From Aquimarina algicola (GTDB lineage Bacteria > Bacteroidota > Bacteroidia > Flavobacteriales > Flavobacteriaceae): a stretch of DNA of 64,000 nucleotides. A program made the position numbers and the translations under genes. Location: the NCBI RefSeq assembly GCF_006443095.1, contig NZ_VFWZ01000008.1, positions 169,563-233,562 on the forward strand, read 5' to 3'. The notes under the pieces were generated by a model that saw only the letters and a list, made by a program, of their open reading frames with translations, ran no database searches and was not told where the DNA came from. Shown in pieces: positions 1 to 9,099 of the stretch. Each line of letters begins with the position of its first letter. Position 1 is the first letter of the stretch.

Positions 1-2
1 GG

Positions 3-113
3 ATTATAGATGGAGAATCTAGATCTGGAAATGGAATTGGGACATCTGTTTTAATAAAAGAAAGTGCTAGATGGAAATTATTAACTGAACATTTAGGGAG
101 AAAAACTTCTTAA
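3..113 (+). CDS. 3' end of a SnoaL/DUF4440-like protein (partial)
   Basis: The window opens inside a reading frame of 36 codons ending in TAA at 111-113. The C-terminal text includes SVLIKESARWKLLTEHLG, which resembles the last strand of NTF2-fold SnoaL/DUF4440 proteins, where a W-K-L motif precedes a final H. The same kind of domain forms the N-terminus of the gene at 2338-3849 (QWKLTRVL). The start lies outside the window. Only the tail is visible, so the family call is tentative. Confidence 0.45.
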   Translation: MIDGESRSGNGIGTSVLIKESARWKLLTEHLGRKTS

Positions 114-220
114 ATTAGGATTCGCAATAAGGTTAGTTTGATAATTACTGTTAAACAATAATACCATTTACAATGTATTAAAACGTATTTTACACTAATC
201 TTTACCAACAATTTGAATAC

Positions 221-1618
221 ATGAGAAAACTATTGCTAATCATAATAAGTTTTGCTTTTTGCATAAATCTATCCGCACAAAATGCATTTAGGACAGCCTG
301 CAATGGTAATTTGTTAAGATTAGACAGTTTACTCACAAATAGTAAAATTGATATAAAAGACGACAGGGGTAGATCTTTATTGCATTGGGCAGTGGCGTGT
401 AAACAAAAAGAAGTATTTGACTTTTTAATTGAGAAAGATATAAATATCAATAGAGTTGATAATCAAAAAAAAACACCATTACATGTAGCAGCTCAATTCA
501 ACAATATAGAATACTTTGACTATTTGATTGAATTGCAACCAAATAATGATTGGCAGTCTTTATATGGAGCATCATTAATTGAGCAAGCTGTATTGAATAG
601 AAATAAAGAGCTTATAGAAAAATTAATTAGTAGTGGAGTCGATATAAACATCAAAAATAAAAGAGGGAGTACAGGTTTGGAAATCTCACAAAGAATAGGT
701 GCACAGCAACTGTCTGAATTTCTAATTTCTCAAGGAGCAGATCAAGGTCTTGTCCATAAATTAGATATGAAGGGGAGATATATGGGAATGGAAAGACCTG
801 AAAAAAAACCTAAAATGTTCGCTCCTAACTTCATTTCTACCGAAGAGCAAGAATTTGGTTCTGTATTTAACAAAAAGGGAACGGAGTTCTATTTTGGTGT
901 TGATGTAGGTAAAAGAAATGAAATTCGATATTCTAAAATGGTAAAAGGCAGATGGTCTAAGCCAGAAACTATTATTTCGCATGAAAGATATAGCTACAAT
1001 GACCCATTTCTTTCAAACGATGAAAACAGGTTATATTTCATATCTACAAGAACCTTAGATGGAAAGGGAAAAATCAAAGATGTCGATATATGGTATGTTG
1101 AAAGGAGGAGTGAGGGGTGGTCAGAACCGATAAATGCAGGTTCAAATATTAATACGAGTGGTGATGAATATTATATTTCTTTTACAGATGATGGAACCAT
1201 GTATTTTGCTTCGAATGGTCAACCTCGAAAAGATACATCCAGAACAGACCATGATATATACTATGCCAAATTTATTGACAATGAATTTCAAAAGCCCGTA
1301 TTACTCAGTTCAGCAGTAAACACAACCGGGTATGAAGCAGATGTTTTTGTTGCACCAGACGAGTCTTACATTATATTCTGCTCCATTCGTGACGGCGGAT
1401 TTGGAAGAGGAGATCTATATATTAGTTTCAAGGACTCAAATGGAAATTGGACAGGAGCAGTTAATATGGGTAAAGAAATAAATACCAGGAATTATGAATA
1501 CTGCCCTTTTGTTACCAAAGATGGAAAGTTTCTCTTTTATACAAGTAACCAAGATATATATTGGGTTAGCACAAAAATTATTGAAGAAATAAAAGAAAAA
1601 AGACAGGTAACACACTAA
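221..1618 (+). CDS. Secreted ankyrin-repeat plus PD40 beta-propeller protein
   Basis: A 465-residue protein with a signal peptide (about residues 1-20, ending LSAQ). Residues 25-180 carry ankyrin-type repeats (GRSLLHWAVACKQKEV, KKTPLHVAAQFNN, KRGSTGLEISQRIG). Residues 200-460 hold several PD40/WD40-like blades of the type S-x-D-G-x-x-x-Y-F (NDENRLYFIS, FTDDGTMYFAS, APDESYIIFCS, TKDGKFLFYTS). Both folds are binding scaffolds, so the role is probably periplasmic or surface binding. No catalytic motif is seen. The last codons run into an attC-like junction starting at 1606. The next gene is 76 bases downstream with its own leader, so an operon is doubtful. Confidence 0.8.
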   Translation: MRKLLLIIISFAFCINLSAQNAFRTACNGNLLRLDSLLTNSKIDIKDDRGRSLLHWAVACKQKEVFDFLIEKDININRVDNQKKTPLHVAAQFNNIEYFDYLIELQPNNDWQSLYGASLIEQAVLNRNKELIEKLISSGVDINIKNKRGSTGLEISQRIGAQQLSEFLISQGADQGLVHKLDMKGRYMGMERPEKKPKMFAPNFISTEEQEFGSVFNKKGTEFYFGVDVGKRNEIRYSKMVKGRWSKPETIISHERYSYNDPFLSNDENRLYFISTRTLDGKGKIKDVDIWYVERRSEGWSEPINAGSNINTSGDEYYISFTDDGTMYFASNGQPRKDTSRTDHDIYYAKFIDNEFQKPVLLSSAVNTTGYEADVFVAPDESYIIFCSIRDGGFGRGDLYISFKDSNGNWTGAVNMGKEINTRNYEYCPFVTKDGKFLFYTSNQDIYWVSTKIIEEIKEKRQVTH

Positions 1619-1656
1619 CAAATCAGATGCTACGCTTGTTATACTAACCGTAATAC
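1606..1656 (+). repeat. attC-like junction, short form
   Basis: The segment starts with GGTAACACACTAACAA, has a short loop (ATCAGATGCTACGC), and ends TTGTTATACTAACCGTAA. The two ends are imperfect inverted repeats (CTAACAA pairs with TTGTTA; TAAC and GTTA/GTAA lie at the outer edges). The left end overlaps the last four codons of the upstream gene, as is common for integron cassette recombination sites. Related ends occur at 4830-4993, 6262-6347 and 15704-15898. Calling it an attC site is inference. Confidence 0.4.
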
Positions 1657-1694
1657 ACAATAAAGAAACTACCAAATTCATTCACTTAAAATAA

Positions 1695-2231
1695 ATGCCA
1701 AAAATCCAAGAATATAGAGAAAAATTAAACCTCACTCAAGAAGAGTTAGCCGAAAAATCGGGATTATCTGTAAGAACAATACAAAGAATTGAAGCTGGTG
1801 CAAAATTAAAAGGACATACGCTAAATGCTTTAGCAAATGCGCTGGGTATTGAAAAAGACATTTTGGTGAATACAAAATCAGCAGAATATACAAACTTAAA
1901 ATTGGTAAAGTGGATTAACCTGTCCTCATTGCCATTTATACTTATCCCTTTTGCAAATATTTTAGTTCCTGCCATCCTTATCTACAAAACAAAAGAATAT
2001 AATGCGTTGACTAAGCAGATTGTATCTATACAAATTTTATGGACTATTATCTCTGCAATTGTTTTTTTTCTTAGCCCATTTATCAATAGACTTTTTTCTG
2101 TAGAAATTCGCATAACATTAATTGTACTCGTCATCTCTATATTGATAAATATCTTGATAATAGTACTAAATTCTATCGAATTAGATAGAAATAAAAAACT
2201 TCTTATTAGATTGAATTTCAGCATGGTATAA
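1695..2231 (+). CDS. XRE-family helix-turn-helix protein with C-terminal membrane segments
   Basis: A 178-residue protein. Residues 3-60 form a classic HTH_3/XRE DNA-binding domain (YREKLNLTQEELAEKSGLS, then VRTIQRIEAG). Residues 75-165 contain three or four strongly hydrophobic stretches, suggesting membrane attachment. XRE domains fused to short membrane domains are common in Bacteroidota, usually as small autonomous regulators of unknown signal. It starts at ATG 1695 directly after the attC-like junction and has no obvious operon partner. A cytoplasmic HTH with a membrane anchor is inferred. Confidence 0.85.
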   Translation: MPKIQEYREKLNLTQEELAEKSGLSVRTIQRIEAGAKLKGHTLNALANALGIEKDILVNTKSAEYTNLKLVKWINLSSLPFILIPFANILVPAILIYKTKEYNALTKQIVSIQILWTIISAIVFFLSPFINRLFSVEIRITLIVLVISILINILIIVLNSIELDRNKKLLIRLNFSMV

Positions 2232-2337
2232 CTCCTGTCGTGAAACTGTCGGCTTATTTTCGTGTTGTTTTTGTGCTTCATTGTGTTTCAAATTTGGACT
2301 ATTGTACCATAGTTCAATTAAAACATGACAAACAATA

Positions 2338-3849
2338 ATGAAGCATTTAAGATTAATACTATTCACCGCATTAAGTATATTCTCTATTGGCATAAATGGG
2401 CAGGTTTCAAAAGAATCAAAAATATTCCAAGAATTAAAAAAAGCAGACAGCCTGTTTTTCCAAAAAGGCTTTAATAATTGTAATTTAGAGGTCTTAGAAC
2501 ACTACCTACCTTCAGATTTTGAGTTTTATCATGATGAAAATGGAATGCAAAACAAAGAACAATTTATTAAAGGGTTCAAAGAAAGTATTTGTTCAAATCC
2601 TGATAGAAAACCAATACGAAAAATTGTTGAAGAAAGCGTAGAAGTTTTTAGACTAAAAAATAATGGCGAAACCTATGGTGCAATTCAAAAAGGGGTACAT
2701 TTATTCTACATAAAAGAACCAGATAAAGCATTATATCTCACTAACATCGCAAAATTCACTTCGATTTGGCGTCTTAAAGAGGGGCAATGGAAACTTACAA
2801 GAGTATTGAGTTACGACCACAAAGAACCTAAAGCCGATTATGGAAAAGGATTTAATGCTAATTATCCAATGCCTTTATTCGACAATGATATCAAAATAGA
2901 AACGTTACTGCAAAAACATAAAATACCATCAATTTCCATTGGTTTGATACAACAAGGTAAGATAAGTCAAGTTAGAACTTTTGGCGTACAAAAAGATACC
3001 ATCAAAGCAGGAATAAACACTATTTACAAAGTAGCGTCTTTGACCAAACCTATTATGGCAAACGTAGTATTAAAATTGATAGACAAAAAAGAACTGGATT
3101 TAGATGAACCACTATCTCAATATTACATTGATGATGATTTAAAAAACCACCCGTATTTAAATAAATTGACTGTTCGAAACATATTGTCTCATCAATCCGG
3201 TTTTCCGAACTGGCGATACCTAACCCAAACAAAGAAACTACATTTTAAAAGAGAACCCGGGACGCAATGGGAATACTCAGGAGAGGGTTTTGAATATTTA
3301 AGAAAAGCTATCGAAAATAAACTTCAAAGGCCTTTAGAAGAAATTGCTCAAGAACTATTGTTTGATACTTTGCAAATGAAAAACACGTCTTTTTATTGGA
3401 CCACAGACATCAACGAAAATTTATATGCTGTCGAACACGACAAAAATGGAAAAGAAATTCCTTTTGAAAAATATACAAATGCAAATGCCTCTGCAAATCT
3501 ATTGACCACAGCAGAAGACTATTCAAAATTTTTGGTTCATTTATTGAATGGAGCCGGAATATCAAAAGAGTTATATAAAGAGTTTATTAACCCCCATACC
3601 AAAGAGAAAGAAGGAATTTTTTGGGGATTAGGAATGCAGATACTACCAAACCTGAATGCAAAAGAAATCATTGTAATGCACACAGGAGGAGATTATGGTA
3701 TCAAAACAATTGCTGTATTATCATTAAAATCAAAGAAAGGGTTGGTCATATTTGCCAATTCTGAAAATGGAATGGTACTTTGGCAAAAATTATTAGACGA
3801 ATACTTACCTGAATATGGAAATGAAATCATGAATAGGAATATGAAATAG
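2338..3849 (+). CDS. Secreted serine beta-lactamase-family hydrolase with N-terminal NTF2-like domain
   Basis: A 503-residue protein with a signal peptide (residues 1-21). Residues 30-165 look like an NTF2-fold DUF4440/SnoaL domain (LEHYLPSDFEFYHDENG; SIWRLKEGQWKLTRVLSYD). The rest is a class C beta-lactamase/DD-peptidase-like domain. It has S-L-T-K near residue 234 as the nucleophile motif, a Y-S-G at the usual Y-x-N place (QWEYSGEGF), and H-T-G-G late in the chain in place of K-T-G. Such proteins are usually esterases or peptidases, and few are true resistance enzymes. The fusion of the two domains in one secreted chain is less usual. A short palindrome at 3861-3877 follows the stop. Confidence 0.85.
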   Translation: MKHLRLILFTALSIFSIGINGQVSKESKIFQELKKADSLFFQKGFNNCNLEVLEHYLPSDFEFYHDENGMQNKEQFIKGFKESICSNPDRKPIRKIVEESVEVFRLKNNGETYGAIQKGVHLFYIKEPDKALYLTNIAKFTSIWRLKEGQWKLTRVLSYDHKEPKADYGKGFNANYPMPLFDNDIKIETLLQKHKIPSISIGLIQQGKISQVRTFGVQKDTIKAGINTIYKVASLTKPIMANVVLKLIDKKELDLDEPLSQYYIDDDLKNHPYLNKLTVRNILSHQSGFPNWRYLTQTKKLHFKREPGTQWEYSGEGFEYLRKAIENKLQRPLEEIAQELLFDTLQMKNTSFYWTTDINENLYAVEHDKNGKEIPFEKYTNANASANLLTTAEDYSKFLVHLLNGAGISKELYKEFINPHTKEKEGIFWGLGMQILPNLNAKEIIVMHTGGDYGIKTIAVLSLKSKKGLVIFANSENGMVLWQKLLDEYLPEYGNEIMNRNMK

Positions 3850-4176
3850 CACTGGATATAACAACGGTTACCGTTGTGTAAACCTTTAATTTTTGAAAAA
3901 CAATCCCTACCAACATCATTTTAATACTGATGCTATTCAGGTATAAACGATTTATATAAGAATATACAACATATCGTTCTCACAACACAGCTTCATGATT
4001 TTAAAAAAATAGATGTATACAAAAACTCATTTTTGTCTCGCCGCCATGTTTAACTAATGTAACCTGATTGTATTAGAAACAGATTTATACAACTTTGCGA
4101 ACATAAAAAATAATTACTTTTATGTTCTGGATATATAGGATATATGTTCTTTATAACATTGTTAGCAGCAAGCGAA
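3850..4176. other. Intergenic stretch with a short palindrome
   Basis: No convincing gene was found in these 327 bases. They begin with a 17-base odd palindrome at 3861-3877 (ACAACGGT-T-ACCGTTGT). They end with TATAACATTGTTAGC just before the GNAT start codon, which resembles a cassette R'-type end (GTTAGC). The middle is AT-rich and carries no repeat shared with the other junctions. Confidence 0.4.
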
Positions 4177-4701
4177 ATGAAACGAATAAGACTAAAAAGT
4201 ATTTCAGATAATTATTTTCAAGAAGCCTGGAAACTTTATGAAGATACTTTTCCTTTTGAAGAGAGGAGACCGTTAGATAATCAATCTAAAGTGTTGCGAA
4301 ATGACAATTATCATTTTGATGTTTTAATTGATAAAAACCAATTTATAGGATTTATTTTGTGGTGGGATTTTGAAACACATAAATACATAGACCATTTTGC
4401 TACGGTTTTAGAACAAAGAAATAAAGGTATTGGAAAGTTAATTCTGAATAAGTTTATTGATAGTGATGACAAACTGATTATACTGGAGGTTGAATTACCT
4501 ACCTCCGATATTAATGAGCGTAGGATAAAATTTTATGAAAGAGTAGGCTTTAAACTAAATGAACATTATTATGAAGTACCTCCTATAAAAGAAGATGAAC
4601 TTCCGCTACAACTGTTACTAATGTCATATCCGAATATGATACCTAAAAAAGAAGTTGATCTGTTTGTAGAAAAATATCATCCCATTATTTTCAAAAACTA
4701 A
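4177..4701 (+). CDS. GNAT-family N-acetyltransferase
   Basis: A 174-residue acetyltransferase counted from the ATG at 4177 (MKRIRLKSISD). The longer frame from 4144 adds a junction-like leader and is less likely. The central acetyl-CoA loop is Q-R-N-K-G-I-G-K-L (motif Q/R-x-x-G-x-G/A), preceded by a beta strand (YIDHFATVLE) and followed by EVELP and the late strand ERRIKFYERVGF, as in the GNAT fold. The substrate cannot be told. It stands alone with a long leader. Confidence 0.85.
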   Translation: MKRIRLKSISDNYFQEAWKLYEDTFPFEERRPLDNQSKVLRNDNYHFDVLIDKNQFIGFILWWDFETHKYIDHFATVLEQRNKGIGKLILNKFIDSDDKLIILEVELPTSDINERRIKFYERVGFKLNEHYYEVPPIKEDELPLQLLLMSYPNMIPKKEVDLFVEKYHPIIFKN

Positions 4702-4829
4702 TCCTGAAATTTTGGAAAAGCAAATAGTTATAAATTGAAATAAAGCCAGCTACTAAAAAAAGAATATCCAAATTATAAAGAGATTGAATTTAAATATTAT
4801 TGGGAACAAATGAAATAAAATAAACAGTT

Positions 4830-4993
4830 GGTAACACTACATAAAAAGCAAAGGGCTTTCATGTTTAATGCAAGGGTTTGTGATTATTTGTAAAGTCGCC
4901 AACTAAAATTAGGCATTTACAAAAATGATAAAAACCAAATATTTATATTTGGCTTGTCACCTACCGTGTGTTTCATACACTAAGCCGTTATGT
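4830..4993 (+). repeat. Intergenic repeat, copy A (attC-like ends)
   Basis: A non-coding element of about 164 bases starting GGTAACACTACATAAA and ending CATACACTAAGCCGTTATGT. It is clearly related over its length to copy B at 15704-15898 (shared blocks such as AAGTCGCCAA and TTATATTTGnCTT), and its last part to copy C at 6262-6347. Near 4942 it holds TATATTTG, a match to the Bacteroidota -7 promoter element TAnnTTTG, conserved in copy B, so it may carry a promoter for the next gene. The ends are complementary (TAAC against GTTA). Confidence 0.55.
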
Positions 4994-5057
4994 GTCATTT
5001 GCAATCCTAAAACCAAAATTAAGCTTATTAATTATTATAAAACCTGTATATTCTGAT

Positions 5058-6251
5058 ATGATTCCCAAATGTTTAGTATTATTGACCATATTATCAATGC
5101 TGTCTTGCCAAAAAGAAATAATTAACTTTGAAATAGTAGAGAACCCAAAAATCTTGTTTAATAGCGAAATACCAGCCTTTCAAACAACTCTTTTTGGTCA
5201 TAAAATCGGAGATACAATTAGTGTATTTGATACAAAAAGATTGAAAAATTTAGATTCACTCCCTTTAACATATAAAATCATATCATATAAAAAAGGCTAT
5301 AATTTTATAATAAATTATGGACAAATACAGTCATTTCGTCTAAATCAAGAAGGATTAAAAGATTATAAAAATATTAAAAAAGATAGTATTGAAATAGTAT
5401 TTGGGAAAGCTGATGTTAAAGATGAATTAAGAGACTCTTATGAAAATGAACTCTATGCAACTCACTTTATTTATAAAAAAAGAAATTTAATGGTCTCTTA
5501 TGACGACAATAATAATTCAATTGGATACATCTCTATAGGAGACTTGCCACGCCCAGAGTTATTAAAAGCCAATATTAATTCCCAAAAAAAAATCACTCAT
5601 CTTAATTTAGCTAACCAAAACTACACATCTATTCCTGAAGAAATCAAAAAATTTTCTAATTTGAGAATTCTAAATTTAAGTAATAATCAATTAACCAATT
5701 TACCCAATTGGATTAGAGACTTTAAAAAACTGGAAGTTTTAGATCTAAGCACAAACAAAATAAAATATTTACCTAATACTATAGGAGAACTGACTAATCT
5801 ATCTGATATTGAACTTCATACTAATAAATTAACAAAATTACCTGATTCATTCTGCAATCTCACTAATATAACCTGGCTTGCTATATACGATAATGAATTA
5901 CAAACTCTTCCTGATCCTATCGGAAACCTTTCAAAATTAGAAGGTATTGTTGCTACTAATAATAAGATAAAAGACCTACCAATTTCAATAGGAAAATTAT
6001 CAAAATTAAAAACTGTAATATTTAAAAATAACTTACTACAAACAATGCCTAAATCAATAAATGAATGGATTAATATTGATAGGTTAGACCTAAGGGAAAA
6101 TCCTTTTACTGAAGTTCAAAAAAAGGAAATAAGAAGTATGTTCCCACATAAGCACATACTGTTTAGTATTAATTCTGAACTTTTAAAGAATGTAAAAAAA
6201 GATACAATTATTAAAGGTGATAATACATACCATTATATAAAAGGGAATTAG
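5058..6251 (+). CDS. Leucine-rich-repeat lipoprotein
   Basis: A 397-residue protein from ATG 5058. The first 17 residues form a lipoprotein signal with a lipobox (LSMLSC), so it is probably anchored to a membrane. The upstream codons from 4968 belong to the junction repeat. Residues 30-170 form a unique N-terminal domain. From about residue 185 there are eight or so 23-residue leucine-rich repeats of the bacterial type (LRILNLSNNQLTNLPNWI; LEVLDLSTNKIKYLPNTI). The LRR part is closely related in style to the gene at 12164-13321. Likely a surface protein-binding scaffold with unknown ligand. Confidence 0.85.
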   Translation: MIPKCLVLLTILSMLSCQKEIINFEIVENPKILFNSEIPAFQTTLFGHKIGDTISVFDTKRLKNLDSLPLTYKIISYKKGYNFIINYGQIQSFRLNQEGLKDYKNIKKDSIEIVFGKADVKDELRDSYENELYATHFIYKKRNLMVSYDDNNNSIGYISIGDLPRPELLKANINSQKKITHLNLANQNYTSIPEEIKKFSNLRILNLSNNQLTNLPNWIRDFKKLEVLDLSTNKIKYLPNTIGELTNLSDIELHTNKLTKLPDSFCNLTNITWLAIYDNELQTLPDPIGNLSKLEGIVATNNKIKDLPISIGKLSKLKTVIFKNNLLQTMPKSINEWINIDRLDLRENPFTEVQKKEIRSMFPHKHILFSINSELLKNVKKDTIIKGDNTYHYIKGN

Positions 6252-6261
6252 AAGATTATTC

Positions 6262-6347
6262 CAAAATTTGATATTTTTCTACTATGTCACCAAACCGAAA
6301 CGTATCGCTTATCATCTATCCTAAGTTTCTTACACTAAACGTTGTGC
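6262..6347 (+). repeat. Intergenic repeat, copy C (3' half)
   Basis: This matches only the 3' part of copies A and B. The shared text is ACCGAAAC, then TTATCAyCT, then TTTCTTACACTAA followed by CGTTGTGC. Copy B has TTTCTTATACGAGATGTTATG at the same place, and copy A has TTTCATACACTAAGCCGTTATG. It lies between the LRR lipoprotein and the DUF4386-like gene. The 5' half is missing or diverged. Confidence 0.5.
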
Positions 6348-6462
6348 GTCATTTTTAAAAAAGAAATATCAAGTAACATATTGCCTTTATAATCGTCTCA
6401 TTATTTTAAACCCACAAGAGCTTTCAAAATTACTCACAGCTCAATTTCTAAAAAATAGAACA

Positions 6463-7131
6463 ATGGAACATAAAATGAGTCAAACAAGTACTGTTAGAAA
6501 CCTCAGAATTCTTTATCCAATTTGGGTTCTTGTCGGAATTTTTAGCATCATTTATGTTCCCTCTATTTTGATTGATTTTACTGATCCCTTGCAAACGACC
6601 GAAAATATTACAGAAAACATTCTTCTATTTAGACTAGGAATTGCCGGGAGATTAGTATCCCAGTTGCTCTTTATTATCATACCGTTTCTTCTTTATAAGT
6701 TATTCAGAAATTTTGATAAGACAACATCTGCTTTAATGCTTATCCTCGCATTGATCAGCATACCTATTTCAATGTTAAATGAAGTAATAAGCTTAAATGT
6801 TATTAATCATTTGGACAATCCGGTACAAGTTGTAGAATTATTACAGCTTTATAATCAAGGAATGAATATTTCTATAATTTTTTGGGGATTATGGTTGCTC
6901 CCTCTCGGGTGGTTAGTATATAAATTTAACTTGTTCCCTAAATTAATCGGTTTTTTTCTATTTTTAGCAGGATTTGGATATCTGATTAATTCTTTTTTTA
7001 AAATAATATCTCCTGATTTTGATCAACTAAGTTTAATTTTGGAGATAATGACCTTTGGCGAATTACTATTTATTCTATGGCTTGTATTTCGAGGAATAAA
7101 TAAACGAGCGCACAACAATGTATTACTGTAA
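6463..7131 (+). CDS. DUF4386-like multi-pass membrane protein
   Basis: A 222-residue protein with about six hydrophobic segments spread over the whole chain and few charged residues outside loops. The N-terminal text (RILYPIWVLVGIFSIIYVPS) and the following long loop with TENITENILLFRLGIAG fit the DUF4386 family of small integral membrane proteins, whose function is unknown. The start is ATG 6463, with an alternative four codons later. It follows repeat copy C with a leader of about 115 bases. Confidence 0.7.
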   Translation: MEHKMSQTSTVRNLRILYPIWVLVGIFSIIYVPSILIDFTDPLQTTENITENILLFRLGIAGRLVSQLLFIIIPFLLYKLFRNFDKTTSALMLILALISIPISMLNEVISLNVINHLDNPVQVVELLQLYNQGMNISIIFWGLWLLPLGWLVYKFNLFPKLIGFFLFLAGFGYLINSFFKIISPDFDQLSLILEIMTFGELLFILWLVFRGINKRAHNNVLL

Positions 7132-7271
7132 TTGCAGCTTCATTGACAAGTAATGATTTGATTTTTTACATAGAGGATGAGAGGCAACAAGCAGATGAGG
7201 ATAAATATAATATTCATTATGTTAGAATCGTAATGAGTATAATGACAAATGAATTTATAAACAGGTTTTAA

Positions 7272-8021
7272 ATGATTTACTTTCAGCAACAAGCTCATCA
7301 AAATCTTAAAGATTATGTAAGATGTTACTGGAAATTTGAAAATAACAATGACTATTTTCAATCTTATACAATATTACCTGATGGATTTTTCGATTTACTG
7401 ATTTGCTATTACAAAGACAATCTGGAAAAAGTTCTTTTAACCGGTTTATGGGATCATAAAACCAATGTAGTTATCTCACCCAAAACTACAATATATGGTA
7501 TACAGTTTAGGTTACTTGCAATTGAAAATATAATTCAAGAAAGTATTTCTCCGTTATTAAATAACATTAAGGACTTTGAAACATCTTATTTGAGGCTTGA
7601 TCAATTTAGTAAAAATGATGATTCTTTATTCTTTAAACATTTAGATCGATGCTTATTATCACTTATTGAAGCGCAAGCTTCGATTGATCCAAGGAAATCG
7701 ATTCTTTTAAAATCGATTAATCAGACAAAAGGAAATCAAACAATAGAATATTATTCGCAGAAAGCGCATTGGTCAAAGCGACAAATTAATCGATATTTCC
7801 AATCTACTTTTGGACTTCCATTAAAAAAATATTGCAGTATCCGAAAAGGAGCTTCTAATTATAGTCAAATAAAACAAGGAGAATTGTTTCCTCAACGAGG
7901 TTATTTTGACCAATCCCATTTCATAAAAGATATAAAGAAAATAACAGGATTTACTCCCAAAGTGTTACTAAAGAATGAAAACGACCGATTTTTACAATTT
8001 TCAATCATCAAAAGTAAATAA
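7272..8021 (+). CDS. AraC-family transcriptional regulator
   Basis: A 249-residue regulator. Residues 1-125 resemble the N-terminal sensor of the DUF6597 type found with AraC proteins (LKDYVRCYWKFE; YTILPDGFFDLLICY; GIQFRLLAIENI). Residues 150-235 form the two-helix-turn-helix domain (SQKAHWSKRQINRYFQSTFG; then YFDQSHFIKDIKKITGFTPK, the family signature). The ligand is unknown. The monooxygenase-like gene 32 bases downstream may be its target or partner. Confidence 0.85.
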   Translation: MIYFQQQAHQNLKDYVRCYWKFENNNDYFQSYTILPDGFFDLLICYYKDNLEKVLLTGLWDHKTNVVISPKTTIYGIQFRLLAIENIIQESISPLLNNIKDFETSYLRLDQFSKNDDSLFFKHLDRCLLSLIEAQASIDPRKSILLKSINQTKGNQTIEYYSQKAHWSKRQINRYFQSTFGLPLKKYCSIRKGASNYSQIKQGELFPQRGYFDQSHFIKDIKKITGFTPKVLLKNENDRFLQFSIIKSK

Positions 8022-8053
8022 ATTGTGACTTTATAAATCAAAATTTAAGTTTT

Positions 8054-8341
8054 ATGATATTGCAAATTATTAAGTTAAAATCGGATTTACCGGAAGAAGA
8101 ATTACAAAAAAGAGCAAAAAATAGAGAGCCTAATTTTAAATCCATCTCGGGTCTTCTTCAAAAATATTATATAAAAACAAGTAAAGAAGGTGAATACGGA
8201 GGAGTATATATATGGGATTCATTACAGTCTTTGCAAGCTTATCAACAATCTGATTTGGCTAAAAGTATTCCGGCCGCATACGCTATTAAGGAAGTTCCGG
8301 ATATTGAAATGATGGATATTATTTTTCAATTAAGAAATTAG
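8054..8341 (+). CDS. Small YdhR/ABM-type monooxygenase-like protein
   Basis: A 95-residue single-domain protein with the dimeric ferredoxin-like pattern. A first strand reads MILQIIKLKSDL, then a helix with ELQKRAKNREPNFKSISGLLQKYYIK, then GGVYIWDSLQSLQAYQQSDLAKSIP. This order (strand, helix, G-L-x-x-K, strand with W, second helix) is typical of antibiotic-biosynthesis monooxygenase and YdhR-type proteins. These act on polyketides or as stress proteins. The specific reaction is unknown. It follows the AraC gene closely and may share its transcript. Confidence 0.65.
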   Translation: MILQIIKLKSDLPEEELQKRAKNREPNFKSISGLLQKYYIKTSKEGEYGGVYIWDSLQSLQAYQQSDLAKSIPAAYAIKEVPDIEMMDIIFQLRN

Positions 8342-8395
8342 TAAGCATTCTTACCCGTCGATATTTATGTCAAATTATTCAAACATTTCAAAACG

Positions 8396-8920
8396 ATGAC
8401 AAAAGCAGAAGTAATCAAAATCCTAAAACAGAAGCACCAAATACTATATGATTGGCTCAAAAATCATCCCAATGAGAATTGGGTAAAAGGTCCTCAAGGC
8501 AAATGGAATACTGGAGAACACATCGTTCATTTAATTCAAAGTGAAAGTGCATTAAATAAGGCTTTGTGGTTACCAAAGTTTTATTTAAAATATAAGTTTG
8601 GGGTTAATAATAGAGACAATCGCACGTATAATCAAATCGTTCAAAAGTATCAAAACAAACTTGCAGATAATCCCGATGTGATTGCTAATATTTCAAAAAA
8701 AATGCCGACAATTACGCTAACCAATAAATTTTATTACATTGCCAAATTAGAAAAGGAAAACATGAAACTGATTAAGAAATTTCAGAAATGGACTGAGCAC
8801 GATTTAGATACTTTTCTACTTCCTCATCCTCTTTTGGGAAGAATGACTATAAGAGAGATAGTAATTTGGACAGCTTATCATACCGAACATCATTACAAGA
8901 CTTTGAAATCAAACTATTGA
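8396..8920 (+). CDS. DinB-family four-helix-bundle protein
   Basis: A 174-residue DinB/YfiT-type protein. The metal-site histidines are in GEHIVHLIQS near residue 42 and in the C-terminal AYHTEHHYKTLK, the usual places. Helix 1 starts with ILKQKHQILYDWL. The family includes thiol-dependent transferases (bacillithiol/mycothiol S-transferases) and many members of unknown substrate. The gene is 54 bases after the monooxygenase-like gene and may be cotranscribed with it. Confidence 0.8.
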   Translation: MTKAEVIKILKQKHQILYDWLKNHPNENWVKGPQGKWNTGEHIVHLIQSESALNKALWLPKFYLKYKFGVNNRDNRTYNQIVQKYQNKLADNPDVIANISKKMPTITLTNKFYYIAKLEKENMKLIKKFQKWTEHDLDTFLLPHPLLGRMTIREIVIWTAYHTEHHYKTLKSNY

Positions 8921-9099
8921 ATCTCAAAACAATTACATTAATAATTATAAATCATAAACAAGATTCTGAAACAGGTGAATGTATTGGAGCGTAATCAAAA
9001 CTAATTTTTCTGAAATAATCAATCAAAAACAAAACCTAAACAGTATTAAAACAACCGTTTAGAGAAGTTGTATATAGTGTAATAAAACATTTTCAATAA

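Noticed and set aside
4744..4818. Relic frame ending KEYPNYKEIEFKYYWEQMK
   Set aside because: It reads like protein but has only 24 codons, follows a stop and has no start; too little to annotate.
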